From Candidatus Nucleicultrix amoebiphila FS5 (GTDB lineage Bacteria > Pseudomonadota > Alphaproteobacteria > Caedimonadales > Nucleicultricaceae), in the NCBI RefSeq assembly GCF_002117145.1, contig NZ_CP008743.1, positions 124,001-188,000 of the forward strand: a DNA stretch of 64,000 nucleotides, in the 5' to 3' direction. The notes beneath the pieces are model-generated. The model was not told where the DNA came from and made no database searches. It worked only from the letters and a program-made list of their open reading frames with translations. Shown in pieces: positions 16,894-26,014 of this stretch. Each line of letters opens with the position of its first letter. Positions within the stretch are counted from its first letter, which is position 1. Both the position numbers and the translations under genes were made by a program.

Positions 16894-18294
16894 CTATTTC
16901 TTTTTCCGGGCTTTGATGGCTTTTTGAGGGGTCGTTTTAGGCTTTGATTTCTTTTTCTTTGGCAGAATATCTGCTTCCTGAAATTTTTCTATGAGGGAGT
17001 CTAGAAAAGCAGAGGAGGGTTTAAATATAATTTCTCTCTGAGGAGAAGGAACGCGGATATTGTTTTTCTTAAACTTATCCCAAATAATTGTTAAAAGATC
17101 GTTGGTGATATTGCCTGTACCATTTGCAGGATCTTGAATCCAGATGCGTATCTCAAAGTCGATGGAGCTATCACTTAATGAAAGTAATTGGCAAGTTGGC
17201 GTTGGCGTTGTTAAAATTCGCGGATGGCCTTCAACAGCTTCAAGCATTAGCTTGCGAGCCAAGTGTAGATCGCTACTATAAGAAATATGTATAGGGATGT
17301 GGAGTCGTAAATTATTATCAGAGAAAGTCCAGTTTTCGACTCTTTCAGTGATAAGTAGTTCATTGGGAATTAAGTGTTCTTTACCATCTCGCGTAATTAA
17401 AGAGACATAACGAGAATTTAATTTTTTAACCCATCCATAGGTATTGCCAACGGCTATAACATCTCCAGGTTTAATAGACTTATCAAGAAGAATAATAAAT
17501 CCACTAATGAGGTTAGAGAAAACCTTTTGCAAACTAAAGGCCACGCCTAACCCAATGGCACCGCTAAAGAAGGCAAGACTTCTTAAATCCAATCCAATGA
17601 CTTGAAGACTGATAATCAAGGCAAAAGAAAATAACCCAATTTTAATGAGTTTTATGAACAAAACTTTTTGTGAAGGCGTTAAGTCAGACGATTTTTTAAA
17701 TTTATTTTTAACGATAGTGGTAATGATCTTGATCAACCAAACGATAAAAATAAAATAAATGGTTACTTTAATCATTGTGAGTAAAGAAAGCTCATAAAGA
17801 CCTATTTCGTAGAGTCCGATCTTAACGGAGATTTTCCCCATAAGATCGACTGTAGCATTAAATAACCCCAATATGTTTAAGGCGGTAATCATCATGATAC
17901 TGATGGATATAAAACGTAGGGAAAAAGAATCTTCGAAAGGATAAGAGAATATACGAATGGCACACCATGCAGTGACAAGCTGAGCGCAAATCTCAATAAT
18001 GTCATAATCAGCATAGTTTTCTTTCATAAAGATGAGCGCTCCCCAAAGCAAAACAAAGAGCGTCAGGAGAAAAGTACCCTCCTTGTAAACTTGATGACGA
18101 CTGACTGTAAAATAAGGATATTTTTCGTGAAAAGCTTTTACGCGCTCTTTTAGCTTTTCGGAAAAGAATTGAGCAATGCCGCTTAAGACGATGACCACGG
18201 CAATTTGAATAAGGGCTGAATGCGTTAATACACGATTGATGACCCAGTCTTGAATGGCATTAATGTAATTCGTTAGTTCACCTAAGGTCAGCAT
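16894..18294 (-). CDS. MscS-family mechanosensitive ion channel
   Basis: A 466-residue membrane channel that opens under membrane tension to release solutes in osmotic downshock. It has several N-terminal hydrophobic helices (residues ~20-230), then the MscS core: pore-helix region SLAFFSGAIGLGVAFSLQKVFSNLISG, the beta-domain with KPGDVIAVGNTYGWVKKLNSR and TRDGKEHLIPNELLI, and a C-terminal alpha/beta domain (residues ~340-430). The final ~25 residues are almost all Lys/Pro/Ala (KKKKSKPKTTPQKA), an added basic tail. Longer than E. coli MscS (286), it fits the medium YnaI/YbdG-like size class. It is transcribed alone. Confidence 0.92.
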   Translation of the reverse strand: MLTLGELTNYINAIQDWVINRVLTHSALIQIAVVIVLSGIAQFFSEKLKERVKAFHEKYPYFTVSRHQVYKEGTFLLTLFVLLWGALIFMKENYADYDIIEICAQLVTAWCAIRIFSYPFEDSFSLRFISISIMMITALNILGLFNATVDLMGKISVKIGLYEIGLYELSLLTMIKVTIYFIFIVWLIKIITTIVKNKFKKSSDLTPSQKVLFIKLIKIGLFSFALIISLQVIGLDLRSLAFFSGAIGLGVAFSLQKVFSNLISGFIILLDKSIKPGDVIAVGNTYGWVKKLNSRYVSLITRDGKEHLIPNELLITERVENWTFSDNNLRLHIPIHISYSSDLHLARKLMLEAVEGHPRILTTPTPTCQLLSLSDSSIDFEIRIWIQDPANGTGNITNDLLTIIWDKFKKNNIRVPSPQREIIFKPSSAFLDSLIEKFQEADILPKKKKSKPKTTPQKAIKARKKK

Positions 18295-18471
18295 CCCAGC
18301 ACTTCTTATAATTTTTATTTTATTTATGATAACGAATCGAGACTATGAAATCTAGCCCCTTAGTTTTCGTAGATTTTAGATCAGAAAAAATTAAATTTGG
18401 GTGGCCTTGAAATCACCAAAACCACGCCTACATGTATTTCATCGTTCATATTAATTCGTTGGGAGAAAATT

Positions 18472-19572
18472 ATGAAATACTCATTAAAATCAATTACGTT
18501 ATCTATTCTGATGGCAACAACTGCTTTGTCATCTTCTCATGCTTCAAGAGATGATTTTGAGGTAGATGCTAGACCTTCAAAAGCGCGTTCTGTTGGTAAA
18601 GAGCTTCTCGTACAAGGTGCAGGTCTTTTATTCGTTGCTGGTACTGCTGCTACCGTTGCTTATTCTCAGCCTTACATTCGTGATACTTTGGATCAAGATG
18701 GTCTTCGTTACAATCTTGATGCACAAAATCATCTGGGTTTTGTTACTGCTTTAGCTCCTTTAGTGTCTGAAGTCGTATTTACATCTGGAAAAAACATTGT
18801 TTCAAATGGTTTTCGTCCTGCTAGCCTAGTGAATAGTTTGCTTGATTCAGCGATTGAAGTGGGTTGCATTGCAACTGCTTATACTTACATCATGGGACAA
18901 AAAGTTGTCAGCAGCACATTTGATATGTCTGGAGCAACATCTGAACAAGAATTGATGTTAGATCTCACAACAAGCGTTGCGATTGGTCATACTTTTGCCC
19001 AACCTGTTATTGCTATCAAAAATGGTATGTTCAAGGGAATTTCAAATTTTGCAAGCTGGTGTTTCTCTCCAAAAAAGACAGAACAAAAGACTGTAAGTTA
19101 CGTAGCTCCAGAAGAGAATTTAGATGAAGATCTCGGTGAGAGCGATACTACTACTCCTATTGTAGATAGCAATCCAACTCTTGTAGATGGCCAGATTCTT
19201 GATATGGACCTTCAAGAAGAAGTTGATTCTTCAAAAGATTCTCTAAAAGATACTTCACCTCTTGTTATTACAGGTGATGAAGGAAGCTCATCAACACCAA
19301 CATTTGTTTTAGAAGAAGTTGGTGAAGTAGATCTCCAAATTATGGGTGGAACTTTGAGCAAAAAAGGTTTTAGAGCAAGAGTAGATGCAAAAAAAAAGAA
19401 GCATCAAGTTGGTGAAGGTCCAATGATTGTTAAATCAGAAAGAGAATTTCTTGATGCTGTAGAACTACAAAAGAAGCGTAGTGAAAATCAGACGATTGAT
19501 TTAGATCTCACGCGCAAAGCTGAATTGGTACAGTTAGGTCTTGTTAACTCTGATACAGATCTTATCCAATAA
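18472..19572 (+). CDS. Exported membrane-associated protein with acidic tail, unknown function
   Basis: I do not recognise a family. The start is the ATG at 18472, preceded by GGGAGA and giving a signal peptide (MKYSLKSITLSILMATTALSS, cleavage near SHA-SR); an in-frame ATG 75 bp upstream has no ribosome site and would hide the signal. The 366-residue product has hydrophobic segments at residues ~38-55, ~80-92 and ~115-135, then a basic stretch and a long acidic Ser/Thr/Asp/Glu-rich region (residues ~200-290), and a C-terminal Lys-rich then acidic end. The layout suggests a protein anchored in or crossing a membrane with a disordered tail. It stands alone between convergent minus-strand operons and ends in a strong terminator. 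Confidence 0.68.
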   Translation: MKYSLKSITLSILMATTALSSSHASRDDFEVDARPSKARSVGKELLVQGAGLLFVAGTAATVAYSQPYIRDTLDQDGLRYNLDAQNHLGFVTALAPLVSEVVFTSGKNIVSNGFRPASLVNSLLDSAIEVGCIATAYTYIMGQKVVSSTFDMSGATSEQELMLDLTTSVAIGHTFAQPVIAIKNGMFKGISNFASWCFSPKKTEQKTVSYVAPEENLDEDLGESDTTTPIVDSNPTLVDGQILDMDLQEEVDSSKDSLKDTSPLVITGDEGSSSTPTFVLEEVGEVDLQIMGGTLSKKGFRARVDAKKKKHQVGEGPMIVKSEREFLDAVELQKKRSENQTIDLDLTRKAELVQLGLVNSDTDLIQ

Positions 19573-19602
19573 AAAAATAGGTTCTTAAAAATTAACTCCC
19601 AG

Positions 19603-19636
19603 CCCATTGAGATTTCGGTCTCAATGGGTTTTTTTT
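19603..19636 (+). terminator. Rho-independent terminator
   Basis: Perfect 10-bp stem CCCATTGAGA (19603-19612) and TCTCAATGGG (19619-19628), loop TTTCGG, then eight T. It lies 30 bp after the stop at 19572. Confidence 0.93.
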
Positions 19637-19639
19637 AAG

Positions 19640-19673
19640 AAGAACCCCTCTTTATTGCTAAAGAGGGGTTCTT
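19640..19673 (-). terminator. 15-bp stem-loop ending the rpsA operon
   Basis: A perfect 15-bp inverted repeat (19640-19654 with 19659-19673) around the loop TTGC contains CCCCTC/GAGGGG. Read on the minus strand it follows the rpsA stop by ~20 bp and is followed by TTCTTAAAA, a poor T-tract. It sits back-to-back with the plus-strand terminator at 19603-19636. Confidence 0.75.
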
Positions 19674-19694
19674 AGAATCAACGATAAAAAAAGA

Positions 19695-21611
19695 TTATTC
19701 GTCAGACTTTTTTGTCTTCTTTGTAGTCTTTTTCTTTGGCTTATCTTCTTCAGTATCTGCAGAAGCATCAGCTTCATCAGAACTTGATTTTTCAGCCTTT
19801 TTTGTTGCTTTTTTCTTTGCTTTAGGAGCTTCTTCCTCAGAAGCTTCTTCAGAAGCGTCAGCCGTCTTAGCTTTTTTAGCAGGCTTCTTTTCTTCCTTAT
19901 CAGCTTTTGTCGTTTGCTTTTCTTTTACTTTCTCAAAGGCAGCACCCAAAATATCACCAAGGCTGGCACCGCTGTCAGCAGAACCATACGCAGCCATTGC
20001 TTCTTTTTCCTCTTGGATTTCTTGAGATTTAATCGACAAGCCAACTTTACGTGTTTTGGGCTCAATGGAGATGATTTTAGCATCAACTTTTTCACCAACA
20101 GCGTAACGATCAGGACGTTGTTCTGCACGGTCTTTTGAGAGATCAGTTTTACGAATAAAACCAGTCAGCTCTGCATTGATTTGAACTTCAATACCACTGT
20201 CCATAATTGCTTTTACTTCGCATGTAACAGTGTCACCTTTTTTCAAGCCAGTGATTGCTGATGAGAAAGGATCTTCGTTCAGTTGTCGAATACCCAAAGC
20301 AATTCTTTCTTTGTCTGGATCTACTTCAAGAACTTTAACCTTAACCACATCATCTTTTTTGAAGTTCTTAATTGCTTCCTCTCCAGGGATTTCCCAAGAA
20401 AGATCAGACATATGAACCATGCCATCTAAGTCATTGGTAATCGCAACGAAGAGACCAAATTCAGTAATGTTACGGATTTTACCTTCGAATACTGTGCCGA
20501 CGGTGTATTTTTCAGCAACGGCTTTCCATGGGTTCTCCATACATTGCTTCATACCAAGAGCAATACGACGTTTCGTAGGATCGACTTCAAGAATCATCAC
20601 TTCCACTTCTTGGCTTGTGGAAACGATTTTGCTTGGAGGTAAATTTTTCTTAACCCAGCTCATTTCAGAGACGTGGATCAACCCTTCAACGCCTGGCTCA
20701 AGTGCGACAAATGCACCGTAATCAGTGATTTTTGTGATGCGTCCTACGAGTTTTTCACCAACTTTGTATTTAGCTTCAACTTCTTTCCAAGGATCTTTTT
20801 CAAGTTGCTTCATACCAAGAGAAATACGTTTTGTTTCTTCATTGTATTCGATAACAACAACTTGGACAGTTTGGCCAACTTGCAAAACTTCGCTTGGATG
20901 GTTAATGCGTTCCCAACTAATGTCGGTAACGTGAAGTAGACCATCAGCACCACCCAAATCAACGAATGCACCGTATCCTGTAATATTTTTAACAATACCT
21001 TCGAGAACTTGACCTTTTTTAATTTTTGAAAGGAGTTCAGAGCGCGCTTCCGTTCTTGATTCTTCGAGGATAGCACGACGAGAAACAACGATATTACCGC
21101 GTAATGCGTCCATCTTTAAAATTATGAAAGGTTGTTCTATGTCAAACAGCGATCCCACATCTTTTATCGGACGAATATCCAATTGACTGCCGGGTAAGAA
21201 GGCAACTGCGCCTTTAAGATCAACAGTGAATCCACCTTTAACACGCCCAAAGATGACACCATTAACGCGTTCACCTTTCTGCCATGCTGTCTCAAGTTCT
21301 TTCCATGCAGCTTCTCTCTTAGCTTTTTCACGGCTAAGGACAATCAAACCATCCTTGTCTTCCATTTTTTCGACATAAACTTCAACCTTATCCCCTGATT
21401 TTAAGGGTTGTGGCGTTGAATGGCTGGCAAATTCACTTAAAGGAATGCGACCTTCAGATTTTAATCCCACATCAACGATGGCAAAGTTCTGATCGAGGGA
21501 AATAATCGTTCCTTGAACCACACTTCCAACGATATTTGTTGCTCCGAGAGATTCCTCTAGGAGTTTAGCAAAGTCTTCTTTCTCAAAATTTGGTGCTTTA
21601 TTAGTAGTCAT
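19695..21611 (-). CDS. rpsA: 30S ribosomal protein S1
   Basis: S1 binds mRNA on the small ribosomal subunit and helps initiation. Six S1 (OB-fold) domains occupy residues ~25-530; domains 3-5 show the strong repeats GYGAFVDLGGADGLLHVTDIS, DYGAFVALEPGVEGLIHVSEM and EFGLFVAITNDLDGMVHMSDL. I start at ATG 21611 (638 residues), with AAAGGA 12 bp upstream; a TTG at 21632 would add seven residues with no better site. After residue ~545 there is a long low-complexity tail of Lys, Ala, Glu and Ser blocks (KPAKKAKTADASEEASEEE and similar). That makes it longer than the ~560-residue E. coli protein. It follows cmk, the classic cmk-rpsA pairing. Confidence 0.96.
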   Translation of the reverse strand: MTTNKAPNFEKEDFAKLLEESLGATNIVGSVVQGTIISLDQNFAIVDVGLKSEGRIPLSEFASHSTPQPLKSGDKVEVYVEKMEDKDGLIVLSREKAKREAAWKELETAWQKGERVNGVIFGRVKGGFTVDLKGAVAFLPGSQLDIRPIKDVGSLFDIEQPFIILKMDALRGNIVVSRRAILEESRTEARSELLSKIKKGQVLEGIVKNITGYGAFVDLGGADGLLHVTDISWERINHPSEVLQVGQTVQVVVIEYNEETKRISLGMKQLEKDPWKEVEAKYKVGEKLVGRITKITDYGAFVALEPGVEGLIHVSEMSWVKKNLPPSKIVSTSQEVEVMILEVDPTKRRIALGMKQCMENPWKAVAEKYTVGTVFEGKIRNITEFGLFVAITNDLDGMVHMSDLSWEIPGEEAIKNFKKDDVVKVKVLEVDPDKERIALGIRQLNEDPFSSAITGLKKGDTVTCEVKAIMDSGIEVQINAELTGFIRKTDLSKDRAEQRPDRYAVGEKVDAKIISIEPKTRKVGLSIKSQEIQEEKEAMAAYGSADSGASLGDILGAAFEKVKEKQTTKADKEEKKPAKKAKTADASEEASEEEAPKAKKKATKKAEKSSSDEADASADTEEDKPKKKTTKKTKKSDE

Positions 21612-21665
21612 GTTAAAAGTTAATCCTTTCAAATATAAATCCCTTAAAGTAAAGCGTTTGATCAG

Positions 21666-22337
21666 CTAAGCTGGCGCTTTATAAGCTTTAAGAGTTTCAT
21701 CAATGTGACCTATGGCCATCATCAATGTTTCATCTGGCGTAAGATGGGTAGAATCTAAGACATAAGCGTCAGTTGCAGGCTTTAACGGCGAGTCTTCACG
21801 TTTACTATCTCTTGCATCCCGTTCCATCATATCCTGAAGAACAGCGGTATATATACTCTTTATCCCTTTGGCCTGCAACTCTTTTAGTCGACGTTCGGCA
21901 CGGGTCTCAATATCTGCCGTTACAAAAATTTTAATATCGGCTTCTGGACATACAATTGTTCCTATATCACGGCCATCGAGCACAGTTCCTTGAAAACCGT
22001 TACTTGGATTATGAGCAAACCCTCTTTGGAGATCTAATAAGGCGCGACGCACAGGGGGGTAAACGGAAATTTGCGAAGCTATATTTGCAATTTCATCGCT
22101 ACGCAGTTGAGGGTTATTAAAATCTTCTAATTTTATGCTGTAAGAAGCTTGTTCCAAGCCAGCGACGTCATTTGGACTAATGTTTTCTTTGACGGCCTTA
22201 AAGGCTAGAGCACGGTAGATTAAACCGGTGTCCATATGTGAAAAATGATAATGTTTGGCAAGTGCAAGAGCTAAAGTTCCTTTTCCCGCACCTGAAGGAC
22301 CATCAATAGCGATAATGACTTTTTTAGTAAGATGCAT
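21666..22337 (-). CDS. cmk: Cytidylate kinase
   Basis: This enzyme phosphorylates CMP/dCMP to the diphosphates with ATP, in pyrimidine salvage and DNA precursor supply. 223 residues is typical. The P-loop is IDGPSGAGKGTLALALA near the start; other family blocks are HMDTGLIYRALA, LDGRDIGTIVCPEADIKIF and the LID-region RDARDSKREDSPL. The start lies 6 bp after the gap stop and the gene ends 54 bp before the rpsA start, so it belongs to the tkt-gap-cmk-rpsA minus-strand run. Confidence 0.96.
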   Translation of the reverse strand: MHLTKKVIIAIDGPSGAGKGTLALALAKHYHFSHMDTGLIYRALAFKAVKENISPNDVAGLEQASYSIKLEDFNNPQLRSDEIANIASQISVYPPVRRALLDLQRGFAHNPSNGFQGTVLDGRDIGTIVCPEADIKIFVTADIETRAERRLKELQAKGIKSIYTAVLQDMMERDARDSKREDSPLKPATDAYVLDSTHLTPDETLMMAIGHIDETLKAYKAPA

Positions 22338-22343
22338 GAGATT

Positions 22344-23351
22344 TTATATAAATTTAGCCATTGTTAACGCTGTGTCAGTCATACGATTGGCAAAACCCCA
22401 TTCGTTATCATACCAAGAAAGAACGCGACAAAACACGCCATCAATAACTTGTGTTTGCGTCAAATCAAAGGTTGAACTCAAGGGATTATGATTGAAATCA
22501 ATGGATACTAACGGGGCATTGACCGTACCAAGAATACCTTTTAGAGGACCAGAGGCAGCATCTTTAATAGCGTTATTAATTTCATCAATACTCGTCGATT
22601 TTTTACTCGTAAATTTAAAATCGATTAAGGAAACATTCGGTGTTGGCACACGAATGGCAGTGCCATCTAACTTCCCCTTTAATTCAGGCATGACGAGGCC
22701 GACAGCTTTTGCCGCTCCCGTGGATGTTGGAATCATGGAAAGGGCTGAAGCACGTGCACGTCTCAGATCTTTATGGAGAGTATCCACTAATCGTTGATCT
22801 CCCGTATAAGCATGAATTGTTGTCATATACCCACGTTCAATCCCCAAAGCTCTATGGAGAACGCTTGCAACAGGAGCAAGGCAATTCGTTGTACATGAGG
22901 CGTTAGAAATGACTGAGTGATCTGCTGAAATTTTGTCATGATTGACACCATAGACGACTGTCAAATCAACGTTATCCGCAGGAGCTGAAATCAAGACACG
23001 TTTAGCGCCAGCCTCCAGATGCTTACTGGCTTTATCTTTCGATGTGAAATACCCTGAACATTCAAGGACAATATCAACCCCTAAATCTTTCCAGGGCAAA
23101 GATTCCGGCTGAGGAGAACTAAAAATTTTAATTGGACCGTACCCAATATCTATAGTGTCGTCACTGACTTTAACTTCATCTTTATAGGTTCCATGAATTG
23201 AATCATATTTAAAAAGGTGAGCATTGGCTTCTGCTGGTCCCAAATCATTAATAGCCACGACTTTGATATCTTTAGATTTATTTTCAGCAATCGCTCTTAA
23301 AACTAAACGTCCGATACGGCCAAAGCCATTGATTGCCACTTTTACGGTCAT
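22344..23351 (-). CDS. gap: Glyceraldehyde-3-phosphate dehydrogenase (type I)
   Basis: This glycolytic enzyme oxidises glyceraldehyde 3-phosphate with NAD and phosphate to 1,3-bisphosphoglycerate, or works in reverse. From ATG 23351 it has 335 residues. The Rossmann motif is INGFGRIGRLVLRA, and the active Cys153 lies in SNASCTTNCLAP; HAYTGDQRLVDT and SWYDNEWGFANRM are also typical. I chose the ATG at 23351 because GAGAGG lies 6 bp upstream; a TTG seven codons earlier would overlap the tkt stop. It sits 17 bp after tkt and 6 bp before cmk, indicating co-transcription. Confidence 0.97.
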   Translation of the reverse strand: MTVKVAINGFGRIGRLVLRAIAENKSKDIKVVAINDLGPAEANAHLFKYDSIHGTYKDEVKVSDDTIDIGYGPIKIFSSPQPESLPWKDLGVDIVLECSGYFTSKDKASKHLEAGAKRVLISAPADNVDLTVVYGVNHDKISADHSVISNASCTTNCLAPVASVLHRALGIERGYMTTIHAYTGDQRLVDTLHKDLRRARASALSMIPTSTGAAKAVGLVMPELKGKLDGTAIRVPTPNVSLIDFKFTSKKSTSIDEINNAIKDAASGPLKGILGTVNAPLVSIDFNHNPLSSTFDLTQTQVIDGVFCRVLSWYDNEWGFANRMTDTALTMAKFI

Positions 23352-23368
23352 GTTTTGCCTCTCTTTAA

Positions 23369-25375
23369 TCAAGCCGAAATTGAATGAATTTTATGTGCGA
23401 TTTGTGCTGAAATTTTCTCTGCCGTCAAGCCAAAATGATTGTAAAGTTCTTCGTAGGGCGCAGAGGCGCCAAAGGATTGGATTCCAAAGATTAACCCTTC
23501 TTGACCAACATAGCGTTCCCACCCTATAGAGCTGCCAGCTTCAATTGCGACTTTAAGAATGTCTTGAGGGAAAAGCGCATCTTTGTATTGTTTTGGCTGC
23601 AAATCAAATAAATAGGTAGAAGGCATCGAAACAACTTTAGTCCCAATGTTTTTCTCTTCTAAAATTTGAGTGGTCTCCATAGCGATTGAAACTTCGGAAC
23701 CTGTCGCGATAAGAACGACTTTTAATGGGATGCCCTTAGTCTCATAAATAATGTAAGCACCTTTTAGGCAACGATTTTGGCTCTCGGGATACTTTCGAAG
23801 CGTTGGTACCTTTTGTCTCGTTAAGGCCAAGAGACTAGGATTTTTTGTGGATGTGAGGGCGATCTCCCAACACTCAGCGACTTCTACAGCATCTGCGGGT
23901 CTCATCACGTTCAGATGAGGAATAAGCCTGAGGCTTTGCAAATGCTCGATTGGCTGATGAGTAGGGCCATCTTCACCTAAACCAATAGAATCATGAGTCA
24001 TTACTAAAATGATCGGAAGTTCCATGAGCGCCGCGAGACGTATCGCTGGACGACAATAGTCACTGAAAGTCAGAAAAGTGCCACCATAAGGAAGAAATTC
24101 TCCGTGTAGCTTGATACCATTCATAATAGCTACCATCGCATGTTCACGGATGCCGTAGTGGATATAGGAACCTTTAAAATTATCTTTGGTAATAACGTCT
24201 TGTGCTTTAGCTTTCGTAAGATTGGATCCAGTAAGATCTGCAGATCCTCCAATGAGAGTTGGCACTTTGTCCAAAATTTGGTCTAAAACCTGTCCTGAAC
24301 TTTGACGCGTTGCGAGAGCTGGAGCGTCCTTATAGTATTGCATTTTGAGTTCATTGAGGGCGTTTTGCCAATGAACTTCTGCTTTTTGAATATGATTTTT
24401 TGATTTATCAACAGTTTTAAACTTTTCACCGACAGATCTCCACAATTTTAAGACATCTTCAGGTATTTCAAAAGGTCCATGAGGCCAATTGAGAAAATCT
24501 TTTGCTTTCTGTATTTCAGCAGCCCCCAAAGGTGAGCCATGGGCAGCAGCGGTACCACTCTTTGTGGGAGCGCCATACCCGATTGTTGTTCTGCAGGCAA
24601 TGAGTGAAGGTTGAGTGGATTCTTGAGCTTTAATAATAGCTTCATAGATTTCGGCATAATTGTGACCATTAATAGATTGCACATGCCAGTGGGACGCTTC
24701 AAATCGCATTAAATGATTTGTGCTTGTCGTTAAGGATGTATCTCCATCAATAGAAATATGGTTGTCATCAAAAAAAACGATTAATTTTCCAAGTTGCATA
24801 TGACCTGCAAAGGAAAGCGCTTCTTCAGAAATCCCTTCCATTAAACAACCATCACCGGCAATGACATAAGTGTGATGATCAATCAGGTTATCCCCGAGAC
24901 GTGCATTTAAAAGACGTTCGGCAAGAGCCAATCCAACGGCATTGGCAAATCCTTGTCCTAAAGGTCCTGTCGTAGTTTCAATACCCAGGCGATGGTTTTT
25001 TTCAGGGTGACCGGCTGTATGACTGCCTAATTGACGAAATCGTTTAATTTCGTCAAGCGTCATGTCATCGTAGCCGGTTAAATAATTAAGCGCATACAAC
25101 AGCATTGAGCCATGACCTGCTGAAAGTACAAAACGATCACGATTTGTCCACTCAGGAGTTTTGGGATCAAATTTTAAAAAATAACGGTAGAGAACGGTAG
25201 CTACATCTGCCATGCCCATAGGCATCCCGGGATGGCCTGATTGTGCTTTTTCCACAGCATCCATGGCAAGGGCGCGAATGGCATTGGCCATCATTCTGAG
25301 CTCTTGCTCAACATCTTGACTGTTAAAGTTTGGCTTTGATTGTTTTCCACTTTGCATGGGAAGAATTGTTATCAT
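23369..25375 (-). CDS. tkt: Transketolase
   Basis: A thiamine diphosphate enzyme that moves two-carbon units between sugar phosphates in the non-oxidative pentose phosphate pathway, here heading an operon with gap. 668 residues is full length. N-terminal TPP domain: EKAQSGHPGMPMGMADVA and the GDGCLMEGISEEALS motif with the ThDP-binding GDG; middle pyrimidine-binding domain: YGGTFLTFSDYCRPAIRLA and THDSIGLGEDGPTHQPIEHL; C-terminal domain: LIATGSEVSIA. Two in-frame starts (25375 and 25357) lack a clear ribosome site; I keep the longer one. Confidence 0.96.
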   Translation of the reverse strand: MITILPMQSGKQSKPNFNSQDVEQELRMMANAIRALAMDAVEKAQSGHPGMPMGMADVATVLYRYFLKFDPKTPEWTNRDRFVLSAGHGSMLLYALNYLTGYDDMTLDEIKRFRQLGSHTAGHPEKNHRLGIETTTGPLGQGFANAVGLALAERLLNARLGDNLIDHHTYVIAGDGCLMEGISEEALSFAGHMQLGKLIVFFDDNHISIDGDTSLTTSTNHLMRFEASHWHVQSINGHNYAEIYEAIIKAQESTQPSLIACRTTIGYGAPTKSGTAAAHGSPLGAAEIQKAKDFLNWPHGPFEIPEDVLKLWRSVGEKFKTVDKSKNHIQKAEVHWQNALNELKMQYYKDAPALATRQSSGQVLDQILDKVPTLIGGSADLTGSNLTKAKAQDVITKDNFKGSYIHYGIREHAMVAIMNGIKLHGEFLPYGGTFLTFSDYCRPAIRLAALMELPIILVMTHDSIGLGEDGPTHQPIEHLQSLRLIPHLNVMRPADAVEVAECWEIALTSTKNPSLLALTRQKVPTLRKYPESQNRCLKGAYIIYETKGIPLKVVLIATGSEVSIAMETTQILEEKNIGTKVVSMPSTYLFDLQPKQYKDALFPQDILKVAIEAGSSIGWERYVGQEGLIFGIQSFGASAPYEELYNHFGLTAEKISAQIAHKIHSISA

Positions 25376-25474
25376 TCTTTTTAAGAACCGTCAGCATCAA
25401 TATTTTTATGGACAGTAAATTGTGTCTATGCTTACTTCAATACTGGTTATAATTATAAAATTAGGGAGTAAGGA

Positions 25475-26014
25475 ATGTCCTCAAAAAAATTAATTATTTC
25501 TGTTTTGGCATTAACGGTTAGTACGAGCCTAAGTGCTACTCCAACTGTAAAAGAACCGACTGAGTGTCCAAATCTAAATTTTGATCAACAGAAAACTGCA
25601 GTGAGCCTGGTGGGCGAAGCAAAAAATACTTTTAACGATGCTGAAGGTAATAAGTGGAAAGTGACAATGGAACAGGCTGAAACTACATTATATTCTGACA
25701 AAAATGAGCCAGGATATAAAGTATGGGAGAAAATGTTCGGGAGTAGTGGAATTAAAGGTTCCGATATTAATGTGTCAGGCATTGCAAATTTTAATAGAAT
25801 AACGTCATCCCCGAACGAAAATGCTTGTAAGTATTCTTTGTCTTATGAACTTACGGATGCTGCGTATGCTGCTCATTTGAATGGCGCTGATTCCATTAGC
25901 AAAGATCATACAGACCAATGGAAAGGTCAAATGCACACAGGTACTTTAATTTTAACCTATAAAGCCCCTAAGGATAAATCAGCTACTTCTTCTAAAGCAG
26001 AAGAAGTTAAATAG
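25475..26014 (+). CDS. Exported protein of unknown function
   Basis: A 179-residue product with a signal peptide (KKLIISVLALTVSTSLSA, cleavage near residue 22). The mature part has two Cys (residues ~30 and ~115) that could form a disulfide, a KWKVTMEQAE strand region and a C-terminal TGTLILTYKAPKDKS strand followed by a Lys/Ser/Glu tail. I recognise no family. Ribosome site AGGGAGTAAGGA is close to the ATG, and TATAAT at 25448-25453 may be its -10. It is divergent from tkt, and its end overlaps convergent nnr by 8 bp. A small periplasmic protein is the most that can be said. Confidence 0.65.
   Translation: MSSKKLIISVLALTVSTSLSATPTVKEPTECPNLNFDQQKTAVSLVGEAKNTFNDAEGNKWKVTMEQAETTLYSDKNEPGYKVWEKMFGSSGIKGSDINVSGIANFNRITSSPNENACKYSLSYELTDAAYAAHLNGADSISKDHTDQWKGQMHTGTLILTYKAPKDKSATSSKAEEVK

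Noticed and set aside
19914-21088. Many frames antisense to rpsA
   Set aside because: They lie fully inside the S1 gene, lack ribosome sites and have no family features.
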